DNA of 64,000 bases, taken from the NCBI GenBank assembly GCA_035550735.1, contig DASZOM010000033.1:25433-89432 (forward strand), read 5' to 3'. The position numbers and the translations under genes were made by a program. Each line of letters opens with the position of its first letter. The stretch's first letter is position 1. A model generated the notes under the pieces. The model was not told the DNA's origin, searched no databases, and saw only the letters and a program-made list of their open reading frames with translations. Of this stretch, positions 7,943 to 16,704 are shown in pieces. This stretch comes from JANQRA01 sp035550735. GTDB lineage: Bacteria > Actinomycetota > Acidimicrobiia > Spongiisociales > ZC4RG35.

Positions 7943-10900
7943 CCCCGGTAGGTCAGGCCGCGCGGGGCGGCGGCGAAGCCCCATTCCCGCAGGGCCGAGG
8001 CCAGTGGTGAGGTGGGGGCCGGGTCGCCGTTCACCGTGGCCAGCGTCAGCCGCCGATGACGCCCGGCGACTGTGGCGAGGGCCCCTGACACCTCGCCGAA
8101 CCGGTCCGGTGTCGTGTCGAGAAGAGTCAAGCCACGCCGACCCTTGTCGAGGTAGCCGATCAGCCGCCCTCCGTGGAGGAGGACATACGCGCCGGCATCA
8201 CGGGCGAGACGGGTGTCCTCCAGATCGGGCCAGGGAAGCACGGCTCCGTAGGGGTTGGCAGGGTCGGTGGCAGCGAGCACCGCGATCTCGGGCTCGGTCT
8301 CGGAGCGGAGCCTGTCCACCGCTCCGGGGAGGGCGAACTGCGACCCGCCGAGACCCTCGACGAAGTATCCGCGCCGGATCCTCCCGGTGTCCTCGAGATG
8401 GCTGTACACGGCGTAGAGGGCGCTGAACCCGCCGGGGAGTCCCTCGGCGAGGACGGTGCTCCTGGTCACCACCCCGTGCCGGTCCAACAGCAACTCCGCC
8501 CAAGCGGCGTGACGTTCGGTCTCCGTCGCCGGCGTCCTGGCGAGATGCTCGGTGAGTGACCACCTGCCCTGGGCGTGTGCCGGGAAGCGGCTGGACAGGG
8601 AGGGGCGTCCCCCGCTGCGGGTCTTTCGCCTCGACACGTAGGCGCGCACCGGGGAGAACGTGTCGTTGGTGACATAGCCGGACCAGACCAGCTCCCAGAG
8701 GGCATCGAGAGCCGTCTCGGGGTCGCCGCCACCGGTCTCGCGGTAGATGTCGGCGAAGAAGCTGGCGCCCTGCGAGCCGAGGGCGTCGAGGATGGCCTCG
8801 CCGACCGGATCGGGCTGGTAGGAGGGATCGGGGCCGGCCCACAGTGTCGGGAGTGACTCCCGGGGGAACAGGGCGACCTTTCCGTCCCGCGTCCCGAGGT
8901 GCCCCGACCCGACCCAGACCAGGTCGCCGGAGAGCATCAGCTCGTCGAGGTGAGTGCCGGCGTCGCCGATCCTGGCGGCGAGCACGTCACGCTCCAAGGT
9001 CGAGGCAGGTATCGGCGCCCCGGTCAGCTTGCGCAACGCGTCGGCCATGGCGCTTCGTCCCCGGGGTGGCGTGTTGCCGACGCCCTGCCAGGCCACCTCG
9101 AAACGGGCCAGGGCCGCCGGTTCGACTGGCTCGATCTCGGCGCGGAGGACGGCGAGGGAACGCCGCTTCAGCCGCTTGAGCACGGTCTCGTCCACCCACT
9201 CCCGACCCTGGCCACCGGGCCGGAACGCACCTTGGGTCACCCGTCCTGCCTGCTCCAGCCGGGTCAGGGCCGTCTCGACGACCCCGACAGGGAGACCGAG
9301 GGCCCGGGCCGCCTCGTCGGCCACGAAGGGGCCATGGGTGCGTGCGTAACGACCCATGACGTCGCCGAGGGGATCGGCGACCGGTTCGAGGAAGACATGA
9401 GGGACGCCGGCGGGCGGCTGGACGCCGAGCCCGTCTCGAAGACGCGCCAGGTCCTCGATCGCAGCCCAGCGCCGGTTGCCGGAGATCACCACCTCGACGA
9501 CGCGTCGCGCCTCTAGAAGCTGTTCCAGGGCGGTGGTGACCGAGACCCCCTCGCTGCGCACCTCGATGTCCACCGTGCTCAGCGGTCCCAGGTCGCGGAG
9601 CAGGTCGTGGATGGCGTCGGGGTGACGTGCCCGGCGGCCGTCGGTGAGATGCTGCAACTCCAGCTCGACCGCCACCACCACCTCGGGGTCGATCAGCTCG
9701 CGGAGCTCGCCCTCGCCGAGGAGCTCGCGGAGTAGATCGCGATCGAGGGTCAGTGCCGCCGCCCGTCGCTCGGCCAGAGGGGTGTCGGCCTCGTACATGT
9801 AGGCGGCGACGAACGAGAACAGCAGCGAAGTGGCGAAGGGGCTGGGGCTGTGGGTGTCCACTGCGACCAGACGGACCCTCCGGGAGCGAATGTCCCCGAG
9901 CACCTGCTGGAGTGCCGGCAGGTCGAAGTCGTCCTGGAGGATCTCGCGATACACCTCTAGGAGGATGGGGAACGACCCGAATTGCTTGGCCACGCCGAGC
10001 AGATCGGCGGAGCGACGTCTCTGCAGCCAGAGCGGGGTGCGCTCCCCGGGTCGGCGGCGGGGGAGGAGCAGGGCGCGTCCCGCCGCCTCGCGAAACCGGG
10101 CGGCGAAGAGGGCGGAGTCGGCGAGGTGCTCGATGAGCAGGCCCTCCACTTCCTCGGGCTCGACCATCAGATCGTCGGCGGTGGGTGGGTCGTCGGAGTC
10201 GGGGAAGCGGAACGCCATCCCGTCGTCGGACCACACCGCGTCCACGTCGCTCCCGTAGCGGGCGCGAAAACGGTGACGCAGCGCCATGGCCCAGGGTGCG
10301 TGGATGCGGGCGCCGAGCGGGGAGAGCAGCACGACCCGCCAGTCGCCGATCTCGTCCTGGAACCGCTCCACGACCACGGTTTGGTCGGTGGGCAGCGCTC
10401 CTGCGGCCTCACGCTCCTCTTCGAGATAGGCGACCAGGTTGCGGGCGGCGAATTCGTTCAGGCCGAACTCGGATCTGAGACGCTCCATGGCCTCGTCGTC
10501 GCCCAGGGCAGACGTCTCCCGGACGAATCGCCCCACCGCCTGGCCGGTCTCGAGTGGGCGACCGAGGGTGTCGCCATGCCAAAACGGTGTCTTGGCGGCG
10601 GATTCGCCCGGAGCAGGGACCACCTCCACCTTGTCATGGGTGATCTGACTGATGCGCCAGGCACTCGAGCCGAGCAGGAACACATCGCCTTCCCGTGACT
10701 CGTACACCATCTCCTCGTCGAGCTCGCCCACTCGGCTCCCGTCGGGAAGGGTGACCCGGTAGAGCCCGCGGTCGGGGATGGTCCCGACGTTGGTGACGGC
10801 CAGCTGTCGGGCCCCGGGGCGGGCGGTGACCTCACCGGTGGCCCGGTCCCAGTTGATGCGGGGCCGCAGCTCGGCGAAGAGGTCGGAGGGATACCGGCCC

Positions 10901-12312
10901 GCCAGCATGTCCAGGGTCTCGTCGAAGACCGCCCGGCTCAGACCCGAGTAGGGGGCAGCTCGTCTGGCAACCTCGTAGAGACGATCGGCGGTGGTGTCGC
11001 CGGCGACCGCTTGGGCGACCAACTGCTGGCTCAGCACGTCAATCGGGTTGGCCGGGGTCTTGGTCGCCTCGACCTCACGACGACTCATACGGGAAGCGAC
11101 CACCGTGGCGACCAGGAGGTCTCCTCGATACTTGGGGATGATCTTGGCACGCGAAATGCCGCCGACCTCATGTCCGGAGCGGCCCACCCTTTGCAGACCC
11201 GAGGCGACGGAGTGGGGAGACTCGATCTGGAGGACCAGGTCGACCGCTCCCATGTCGATGCCCAACTCCAGCGACGAGGTGGCCACAACCGCCTTCAAGG
11301 TGCCACGTTTCAGCGACTCCTCGATCTCGAGCCGCTGTTCACGGGCCACAGAGCCGTGATGAGCGCGGGCGATCTCCTCCCCGGCGAGGTTGTTGATCTC
11401 GGAGCAGACCCGTTCGGCGAGTCGCCGCGAGTTGGCGAACACGATGGTCGAGTTGTGCCTCTGGATCTGGTCGAGCAGCTCGGGATACACGGCAGGCCAG
11501 ATGGAACGGGTGACGACCCGATCCGGGTCGAGCGGGTCGGGCTCCGCCGGCTCGTTCATGTCCTCCACCGGCACCACGATCTCGAGCTCGAGCTCCCGGT
11601 CCTGAGCGACGTCGATGATGGTCACCGGGCGTGGGTGCCATTCGTCGTCCTCGACGGTGCCACCACCGAGGAACCGTCCGATGGTCTCCAACGGGCGTTG
11701 GGTGGCGGAGAGACCGATCCGTTGCGGAGGGGCATCCGCGATCTCCTCCAGCCGTTCCAGGGTGAGGGCGAGGTGGGCGCCTCTCTTGCTGCCCGCCACC
11801 GCGTGGACCTCGTCGACGATCACCCAGCGGACGGTGCGCAGCACCGATCTCACCGCCGAGGTGAGCATCAGGTAGAGCGACTCCGGTGTCGTGATCAGGA
11901 TGTCGGGTGGGTTGCGCTCCATCCGACGACGGTCCTCGGCCGGGGTGTCGCCCGTGCGGAGGAAGGTGGTGAGCTCGGGCAGCGGCTCCCCACCGAGACG
12001 CTCTGCGGCGTGTCTGATCCCGGCGAGCGGGGCGCGCAGGTTGCGGTCGACATCGTGGGCCAGCGCCTTGAGCGGGGACACATAGAGGACCCGGCACCTC
12101 TCCGCACGGTCGGGCACAGGCTCGGTGAGGAGTCGATCGAGGGTCCAGAGGAATGCAGCCAGCGTCTTGCCCGATCCGGTCGGAGCATGGATCAGGGTGT
12201 GATGGCCCTGGGCGATGGCAGGCCAGCCCTGCTCCTGGGCGACCGTGGGCTTCTGAAATGAGGCCTCGAACCAGGTGCGGGTGGCCGGGGAGAATGCCTC
12301 TGGAGAGCTCAC
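7939..12312 (-). CDS. lhr: Lhr, large superfamily 2 DNA/RNA helicase
   Basis: At 1457 residues this is full-length bacterial Lhr, known in mycobacteria as a 3'-to-5' translocase linked to DNA-damage responses. Residues 1-450 hold the helicase core: Q-motif-like region, Walker A A-P-T-G-S-G-K-T at 43-50, D-E-V-H in box II, S-A-T-Q in motif III and Q-R-V-G-R-S-G-H in motif VI. A winged-helix and Lhr-core beta region follows. The long C-terminal half (about 850 onward) carries the Lhr C-terminal domain with crosslink-type winged helices. No frameshift is visible. It is convergent with the EamA gene at its 3' end. Confidence 0.95.
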   Translation of the reverse strand: MSSPEAFSPATRTWFEASFQKPTVAQEQGWPAIAQGHHTLIHAPTGSGKTLAAFLWTLDRLLTEPVPDRAERCRVLYVSPLKALAHDVDRNLRAPLAGIRHAAERLGGEPLPELTTFLRTGDTPAEDRRRMERNPPDILITTPESLYLMLTSAVRSVLRTVRWVIVDEVHAVAGSKRGAHLALTLERLEEIADAPPQRIGLSATQRPLETIGRFLGGGTVEDDEWHPRPVTIIDVAQDRELELEIVVPVEDMNEPAEPDPLDPDRVVTRSIWPAVYPELLDQIQRHNSTIVFANSRRLAERVCSEINNLAGEEIARAHHGSVAREQRLEIEESLKRGTLKAVVATSSLELGIDMGAVDLVLQIESPHSVASGLQRVGRSGHEVGGISRAKIIPKYRGDLLVATVVASRMSRREVEATKTPANPIDVLSQQLVAQAVAGDTTADRLYEVARRAAPYSGLSRAVFDETLDMLAGRYPSDLFAELRPRINWDRATGEVTARPGARQLAVTNVGTIPDRGLYRVTLPDGSRVGELDEEMVYESREGDVFLLGSSAWRISQITHDKVEVVPAPGESAAKTPFWHGDTLGRPLETGQAVGRFVRETSALGDDEAMERLRSEFGLNEFAARNLVAYLEEEREAAGALPTDQTVVVERFQDEIGDWRVVLLSPLGARIHAPWAMALRHRFRARYGSDVDAVWSDDGMAFRFPDSDDPPTADDLMVEPEEVEGLLIEHLADSALFAARFREAAGRALLLPRRRPGERTPLWLQRRRSADLLGVAKQFGSFPILLEVYREILQDDFDLPALQQVLGDIRSRRVRLVAVDTHSPSPFATSLLFSFVAAYMYEADTPLAERRAAALTLDRDLLRELLGEGELRELIDPEVVVAVELELQHLTDGRRARHPDAIHDLLRDLGPLSTVDIEVRSEGVSVTTALEQLLEARRVVEVVISGNRRWAAIEDLARLRDGLGVQPPAGVPHVFLEPVADPLGDVMGRYARTHGPFVADEAARALGLPVGVVETALTRLEQAGRVTQGAFRPGGQGREWVDETVLKRLKRRSLAVLRAEIEPVEPAALARFEVAWQGVGNTPPRGRSAMADALRKLTGAPIPASTLERDVLAARIGDAGTHLDELMLSGDLVWVGSGHLGTRDGKVALFPRESLPTLWAGPDPSYQPDPVGEAILDALGSQGASFFADIYRETGGGDPETALDALWELVWSGYVTNDTFSPVRAYVSRRKTRSGGRPSLSSRFPAHAQGRWSLTEHLARTPATETERHAAWAELLLDRHGVVTRSTVLAEGLPGGFSALYAVYSHLEDTGRIRRGYFVEGLGGSQFALPGAVDRLRSETEPEIAVLAATDPANPYGAVLPWPDLEDTRLARDAGAYVLLHGGRLIGYLDKGRRGLTLLDTTPDRFGEVSGALATVAGRHRRLTLATVNGDPAPTSPLASALREWGFAAAPRGLTYRG

Positions 12313-12444
12313 AGTGGGAAGGTATCAGGGGCGGGTGACAAGGTCTCCGACACAACGAGAGCTATCCCAGGCAGCGATGCCAACCGGCACCGGGCCTGGT
12401 GCGTGTTAGGAGGAAGGACGAAGCGAAGCTCGGAGGTGATGAGC

Positions 12445-12681
12445 ATGTCCAGGTCCGACAGGCAGAGGTCCGGGATAGGCGAAGAGGTGTTGTTCGAGGA
12501 GTACATGCTCCGTCGTGCCGCACGGTCGCGAATCGAGACGGAGCGGGAGACCAGCGACGCCGTCGCCCTGGCTCTGGACGCCGGCGTCTCCTGGGCTCGG
12601 ATCGCACAGCTCCTCGGCGTGTCGGTGACCATCGCCAAGAGTCGCTACGCGGCATCTGAGGAACGAGCAATGGGGGCATAG
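12445..12681 (+). CDS. Small HTH-like protein
   Basis: A 78-residue protein. The last third, A-G-V-S-W-A-R-I-A-Q-L-L-G-V-S and following, has the spacing of a helix-turn-helix that would select DNA. The N-terminal half is a charged helix. I placed the start at the ATG 12445 because GGAGG at 12432-12436 lies 8 nt upstream; the ATG at 12439 would be only 2 nt from it. It ends just before the hairpin at 12698. Such proteins are often orphan regulators; the target is unknown. Confidence 0.6.
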   Translation: MSRSDRQRSGIGEEVLFEEYMLRRAARSRIETERETSDAVALALDAGVSWARIAQLLGVSVTIAKSRYAASEERAMGA

Positions 12682-12697
12682 AGGGGGACCAGGATCC

Positions 12698-12720
12698 GGG
12701 GTGAGTGGGTGGCTCACCCC
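12698..12720. terminator. Perfect 8-bp hairpin between convergent genes
   Basis: GGGGTGAG at 12698-12705 and CTCACCCC at 12713-12720 pair perfectly around a 7-nt loop. The hairpin lies between the stop of the small HTH gene and the stop of the DUF222 gene, overlapping the last codon of the latter. It fits a bidirectional transcription terminator, although neither side has a clear U-run. Confidence 0.5.
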
Positions 12721-13772
12721 TTGGTTCGTCGCCGGCGTCTCCGATACCCGTTCCCGAGGTGCTCCACGGTGTGGATGTCGCACCAGTTTGCGGGGCGCTC
12801 GCAGCCGGCCGCCTGGCAATGACGGTCCCGGGCGATGATTGCCTTCCGTTGGGCACTGGTCCATACCCGCGTCTTGCGACCGACGTCGAGGACCTCGGAG
12901 TCACCGTCGAGGAAGATGCGGGTGATCGAGCAGTCACAAGCCAGCATGCGAAGCGTGTCGATGTCGACGATGGCACCCCCGTAGAAGGTCTCGTGAGTCC
13001 CTCCGGCGTGGCCCTCCAGTGCCGCGAAGTCGGTGAGCATCACAAGGTGTGGTTTCTCTCCGGTGACTGAGGGCGGGTTGGCATGGTCGAGCCAATCCCT
13101 CGCCAGATCTTCGAGAGCGTCATGCCGTCTCTGTCGGGGAGTACGCGTGTCGCCATCCGCAGGTGGTGGCATCAACGCACGCAGCGCCGCTTCGAATGCC
13201 TCGCCGGCGGTCTGGGTGAGCCACCCATCGACCCGTCGCATCCCGCCGGTCGTTTTGGACAGTGAGAGGCCGCGACGCTCGAGCTGGGTGGCGAGGTCGA
13301 TGTCACCCGGCCCGTCCACGGACTGGCGCCAGTACTCCAACGCCCTGGCGGTGTCCGACACGGAGAGGCCCTCAGTGATGGCAACCAACCGTTCCTCGGC
13401 TCCGGGATAAGCGTCGGGGACGCCTTCGGCGGCCCGGAAGAGAAGGTCGGCCTGGTCCGTCGAGATCCTTCCGTCGGCCCACGCCGCGTGGGCCGTCGGG
13501 GCCTTCTCGATCGCCTGGCCACGGGAGACCACGTGTTTTGCGAGTCCTGTGGACATCCGACCCAACGAGGCAAGCATCGCGGTCGGGGATGGGTGACCCA
13601 GCTGGTGATGACCGCCCCGGTCCGCCATGTTCCTGGTCTTACGGGCGATCAGGACGTCTACCTGCTGACGGGCGAATGCCAGCTCCCCGATGTCCGCCGC
13701 CAATTGCTCCGTCGACAGTTGTTCGTCGGAGACCCCAATCATCTCGTCGAGCGCCGAACGGATCGCACTCAT
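12714..13772 (-). CDS. DUF222 protein with a C-terminally incomplete HNH domain
   Basis: The first 250 residues are the helical DUF222 (13E12-repeat) domain common in actinobacteria, with A-D-G-R-I-S-T-D-Q-A-D and the later E-R-R-G-L-S-L-S-K-T region. Then comes R-V-W-T-S-A-Q-R-K-A-I-I-A-R-D-R-H-C-Q-A-A-G-C, which opens an HNH nuclease, and W-C-D-I-H-T-V-E-H. Normally an N-x-x-x-L-C-x-x-H-H segment follows. Here the chain ends in a run of six arginines and a stop, so the second half of the HNH, including the last metal-binding histidine, is missing. I see no continuation in the other frames just downstream. Nuclease activity is therefore doubtful. Confidence 0.8.
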   Translation of the reverse strand: MSAIRSALDEMIGVSDEQLSTEQLAADIGELAFARQQVDVLIARKTRNMADRGGHHQLGHPSPTAMLASLGRMSTGLAKHVVSRGQAIEKAPTAHAAWADGRISTDQADLLFRAAEGVPDAYPGAEERLVAITEGLSVSDTARALEYWRQSVDGPGDIDLATQLERRGLSLSKTTGGMRRVDGWLTQTAGEAFEAALRALMPPPADGDTRTPRQRRHDALEDLARDWLDHANPPSVTGEKPHLVMLTDFAALEGHAGGTHETFYGGAIVDIDTLRMLACDCSITRIFLDGDSEVLDVGRKTRVWTSAQRKAIIARDRHCQAAGCERPANWCDIHTVEHLGNGYRRRRRRTKG

Positions 13773-13910
13773 CTTCCACTCCCCATGTCATCCGACCCTA
13801 CGGGCCGTCGGTGACAGATTCCTCTTTCAACCCCGCCTCGATCTGAACGTACGACCCGGCTGTGACAAGAATCGGGTTTGGGCACGACGATCCTCGATAC
13901 CCTCGCCGTC

Positions 13911-14216
13911 GTGGACCATTTCATTCTCTTCTACGACGTCGTCGACGATTACGTGGAGCGACGTGGGGCATTCCGCGGGCTGCACCTCGCCCATGCCACG
14001 GAATCTGCCGGGCGAGGCGAGCTCCGGTTGGGAGGTGCCTATGCCGACCCAGTCGACGGCGCCGTCCTCGTGTTCCGATGCAACGACGAGGCGACGGTGC
14101 GTGCCTTCGCCGAAGCCGATCCATACGTTCGCAATGGGCTCGTGAAGAGTTGGCACATCCGCCGCTGGAGCGTGGTGGTCGGGGCCGACTACGAGGGGAC
14201 TGTGCCTACGGGCTGA
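13911..14216 (+). CDS. YciI-like protein
   Basis: The product of about 101 residues has the YciI ferredoxin-like fold signature: H-F-I-L-F-Y-D-V-V-D-D-Y-V-E-R-R-x-x-F-R at the N-terminus and the late F-A-E-A-D-P-Y-V-R-N-G-L-V segment, where D-P is the conserved pair. The function of this family is mostly unknown. GTG 13911 was chosen because the family begins right at this first strand; a TTG at 13878 would add 11 residues. No ribosome site is visible, and a TACCCT box 7-12 nt upstream of the GTG could serve a leaderless message. Confidence 0.7.
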   Translation: MDHFILFYDVVDDYVERRGAFRGLHLAHATESAGRGELRLGGAYADPVDGAVLVFRCNDEATVRAFAEADPYVRNGLVKSWHIRRWSVVVGADYEGTVPTG

Positions 14217-14401
14217 AGTGAGCCGGAGATGACGGTGCCTTTTCTCCCGAGGGCCGCTTTGCAGCTGAGCTCGGGTATCGCACACCACCACCGATCAGTG
14301 CAGAGACCGAGATCGTGGTCATCCACATCGACACACGGGTTGGCACGGCGTCGATCATCCCCGGATCCCTGACGAGAAACCGCTTCGGTGAGCGTCGCGA
14401 C

Positions 14402-14977
14402 TCAGGCGCTGAGCTCGAGCGGGAGAGCGTCGACGGCGGCGAGATCGAGGAAGATGGCGACCACGGCCGGATCGAACTGGGTTCCGGAGTTCTTGCGGAT
14501 CTCGTGCACGGCGAAGTCGACAGGGAGTGCCGGCTGGTAGGCCCGCTTCGAGGTCATCGCATCGAATGCATCGGCAACCAGCACGATTCGGCTCAGGATC
14601 GGAATGGCATCGCCGGCGAGCCCGAAGGGATAGCCGAAACCGTCGAAGCGCTCATGGTGATAGAGGATGGCCTCGGCGATCTTGGGGTCGAGACGGTTGC
14701 GGGTCATGGCGAACCCGAGCTCGGGATGCCGCTCCATCAGATCTCGCTCGTTCTGGTCGAGCGGGCCCGGCTTGCCCAGGATCCCGGGGTCCATATGGAT
14801 CTTTCCGACGTCGTGGAGTATCCCTGCCAGGGCTAGGCGGTCGAGGTCGCTGGCACCCAGGCCGATGCCGCGCCCCAGGTTGACGGCGAGGTTGGAGACG
14901 CGATGGACGTGGCCATGCAGGTCCTCGATGACGTCTTCCATCACACGGATGAGAAAGTCGTCGGGAAGATCTCTCAT
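14402..14977 (-). CDS. HD-GYP domain protein, probable cyclic-di-GMP phosphodiesterase
   Basis: This is a single HD-GYP domain of about 191 residues. It has the H-D-V-G-K-I-H metal motif, then H-x-E-L-G, H-H-E-R-F-D-G-F-G-Y-P-F-G-L containing the GYP tripeptide, and A-D-A-F-D-A-M-T-S-x-R-A-Y. This set predicts hydrolysis of cyclic-di-GMP. No sensor, response-regulator or membrane domain is attached. I chose the ATG at 14977, preceded by AGGTGG; the GTG at 14989 would add four residues. The ribosome site lies in the 3' arm of a 9-bp hairpin (14988-15018), which suggests control of translation. Confidence 0.87.
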   Translation of the reverse strand: MRDLPDDFLIRVMEDVIEDLHGHVHRVSNLAVNLGRGIGLGASDLDRLALAGILHDVGKIHMDPGILGKPGPLDQNERDLMERHPELGFAMTRNRLDPKIAEAILYHHERFDGFGYPFGLAGDAIPILSRIVLVADAFDAMTSKRAYQPALPVDFAVHEIRKNSGTQFDPAVVAIFLDLAAVDALPLELSA

Positions 14978-14987
14978 ATCCGAAACC

Positions 14988-15018
14988 ACCTGGGGGAGTG
15001 TCGTCTCGACCCCCAGGT
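14988..15018 (-). promoter_or_regulatory. 5' leader hairpin covering the HD-GYP ribosome site
   Basis: On the minus-strand message ACCTGGGGG (15018-15010) pairs with CCCCCAGGT (14996-14988), nine perfect pairs around a 13-nt loop. The last bases of the 3' arm are the AGGT of the AGGTGG ribosome site for the start at 14977. Folding would hide the ribosome site. I see no known riboswitch core such as GEMM. It could also act as a protein-binding inverted repeat at DNA level. Confidence 0.5.
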
Positions 15019-15130
15019 CTGTGGATAAGTCGACCGTCTCATTTGGATTTCCCGCTCCAAGGCTCTCAGGTAAACGATTTCGGGCCCGATTTCGATACGG
15101 CGCCAGTCGCGGCCTCCAAGGAGGCGGGAG

Positions 15131-15916
15131 TCAGTCGCGTGTGCTGAGACGCTCCACGTACGAGGTGACCGCGGTGTCGTGCTCCGGTGTGGTGTGGGCG
15201 ATCGCCTGAAGCGCTGCGGAGAGCTCGAGGAAACCGTCGAGGTCCATGCTGCGGGCCAGGCGGAGGAGTCGCTTGGTCATGGTCACCGCCGGTCTCGATT
15301 TCGAAGCGATGTCCCGGGCGAGCTCCATCACCCTCTGCTCCAACTTCTCCTCGGGCACCACCTCGAGCAGGATGCCGTAGGACTCCGCCTCGGCGGCGGT
15401 GATGAAACGTGCGGTGAGCGCCAGCTCGGTTGCCCGCTGCCAACCCACCACCCGGGGGAGCAGCCATGCCCCGCCGTCACCGGGCAGGATCCCGATGTCG
15501 ATGAAGGTGTGGGCGAAGCGGGCATTTCGAGACCCGAGCCGGAGGTCACATCCGAGGACGAGGTCGAACCCGGCTCCGACCGCGGGCCCGTTCACGGAGG
15601 CGATCGTGATCAGATCGGTCGTGGCCAGGAACCTGGTGAGTTGCTGGATGGTGTCCCGGTACTTCTCGGTCATCTCGACAGGGGCGCCGGAGAAGAGACC
15701 CTCCCTGGCTGCCATGTCCTTGACGTTGCCGCCGGCCGAGAAAGCCGGTCCCTCGGCATCGATGACGACCACACCCACCTCTGGGCTCTCCTCGGCGTCG
15801 CTCAGTGCGTCGAGGAAGTCCTCCAGCATCTCCTCCCCGGTGATGGCGTTGCGGATCTCGGGGGCAGCCAGGGTGATCCGGGCCACGCCTCCCTCGGCTC
15901 GCGTCTCGATGCTCAA
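15131..15916 (-). CDS. Enoyl-CoA hydratase/isomerase family protein
   Basis: A crotonase-fold protein of 261 residues. The oxyanion-hole segments are visible: A-F-S-A-G-G-N-V-K-D-M near residue 60 and N-G-P-A-V-G-A-G-F-D-L near 110, followed by the F-x-x-I-G-I-L-P-G-D-G-G-A-W-L-L-P loop. The position of the second hydratase glutamate is glycine/aspartate-rich (P-G-D-G-G), so it may be an isomerase or hydrolase rather than a true hydratase. It starts with TTG at 15916, whose TTGA overlaps the TGA of the BtpA gene. It is the last gene of the minus-strand operon. Confidence 0.87.
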   Translation of the reverse strand: MSIETRAEGGVARITLAAPEIRNAITGEEMLEDFLDALSDAEESPEVGVVVIDAEGPAFSAGGNVKDMAAREGLFSGAPVEMTEKYRDTIQQLTRFLATTDLITIASVNGPAVGAGFDLVLGCDLRLGSRNARFAHTFIDIGILPGDGGAWLLPRVVGWQRATELALTARFITAAEAESYGILLEVVPEEKLEQRVMELARDIASKSRPAVTMTKRLLRLARSMDLDGFLELSAALQAIAHTTPEHDTAVTSYVERLSTRD

Positions 15917-16704
15917 ACCAGGCCCCTTTCGGCGGCATGCTCCACGAATGCCTTGGCACGAAGCGGATCGGGTCTGTTCCCTGCCTTGCCGTCGACCTCG
16001 ATCGCCGACCCGACGATGACGGTGCCGGCAACCGAGAGGAGACGATCCAGGTTGTCCGCCGTCGCCCCGGAGCCGATCACGACCCGCGTGCCCGGTGAGA
16101 CCGCCTTGGAGATGACGCCGGCCTGCTCCAGGTCGACCATCGACCCGGTTCCGGGCCCGGAGACGATGACGGCGTCCGCCATGCCTCGCTCCACCGTGTC
16201 CATGGCAGCCTGGGCCGGCTCGAGCCCGGGGGGTGCGACCGCGTGCTTGACCATTACGTCTGCCCACACCTCCACTTCGGGACAGAGCCTGGCTCGGGTG
16301 CGCTGCACCTCGTCGGCGCGGCCGGTGATCTGCCCTTGATCGGTGTACATCGTCCCGGTGAGGACGTTCACCCGGATGAAGGAGGCCTTGGTGGCGGCAG
16401 CGAGCGCCAGGGCGGCGATGGCGTCGTTGCGGAGGACGTTGACCCCCACCGGGAGGCCGGTCTCCATGACCGCGCCGACGGCGACGGTCATGGCGGCGAC
16501 GGTCTCGAGGGGCACTCGGTCGCGATGGAAGGGCACGTCACCGAAGTTCTCCACCAGGAGAGCCGGGAACCCGGCGCCCGTCAGGACGGCGGCATCCTCG
16601 GTGGCGGTGTTGACCACCTCGTCGATCGACCCGCCGAAGCGCGGTGAACCAGGCAGGGGAAGGAGATGGACCATGCCTACGAGCCTGGGGAGGCTCGAGG
16701 TCAC
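15913..16704 (-). CDS. BtpA/SgcQ family TIM-barrel protein
   Basis: The N-terminus L-V-G-M-V-H-L-L-P-L-P-G-S-P-R and the later V-L-R-N-D-A-x-A-A-L-A-L-A and W-A-D-V-M-V-K-H motifs define the BtpA family. BtpA was named for a role in photosystem I stability in cyanobacteria, but most members sit in sugar or nucleoside operons in non-photosynthetic bacteria and probably act as TIM-barrel enzymes. GTG 16704 is the start: its GTGA overlaps the upstream stop, and it restores the conserved residues before M-V-H-L. Here it lies between a DinB/mycothiol-type protein and a crotonase, a context that does not reveal its substrate. Confidence 0.83.
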   Translation of the reverse strand: MTSSLPRLVGMVHLLPLPGSPRFGGSIDEVVNTATEDAAVLTGAGFPALLVENFGDVPFHRDRVPLETVAAMTVAVGAVMETGLPVGVNVLRNDAIAALALAAATKASFIRVNVLTGTMYTDQGQITGRADEVQRTRARLCPEVEVWADVMVKHAVAPPGLEPAQAAMDTVERGMADAVIVSGPGTGSMVDLEQAGVISKAVSPGTRVVIGSGATADNLDRLLSVAGTVIVGSAIEVDGKAGNRPDPLRAKAFVEHAAERGLV

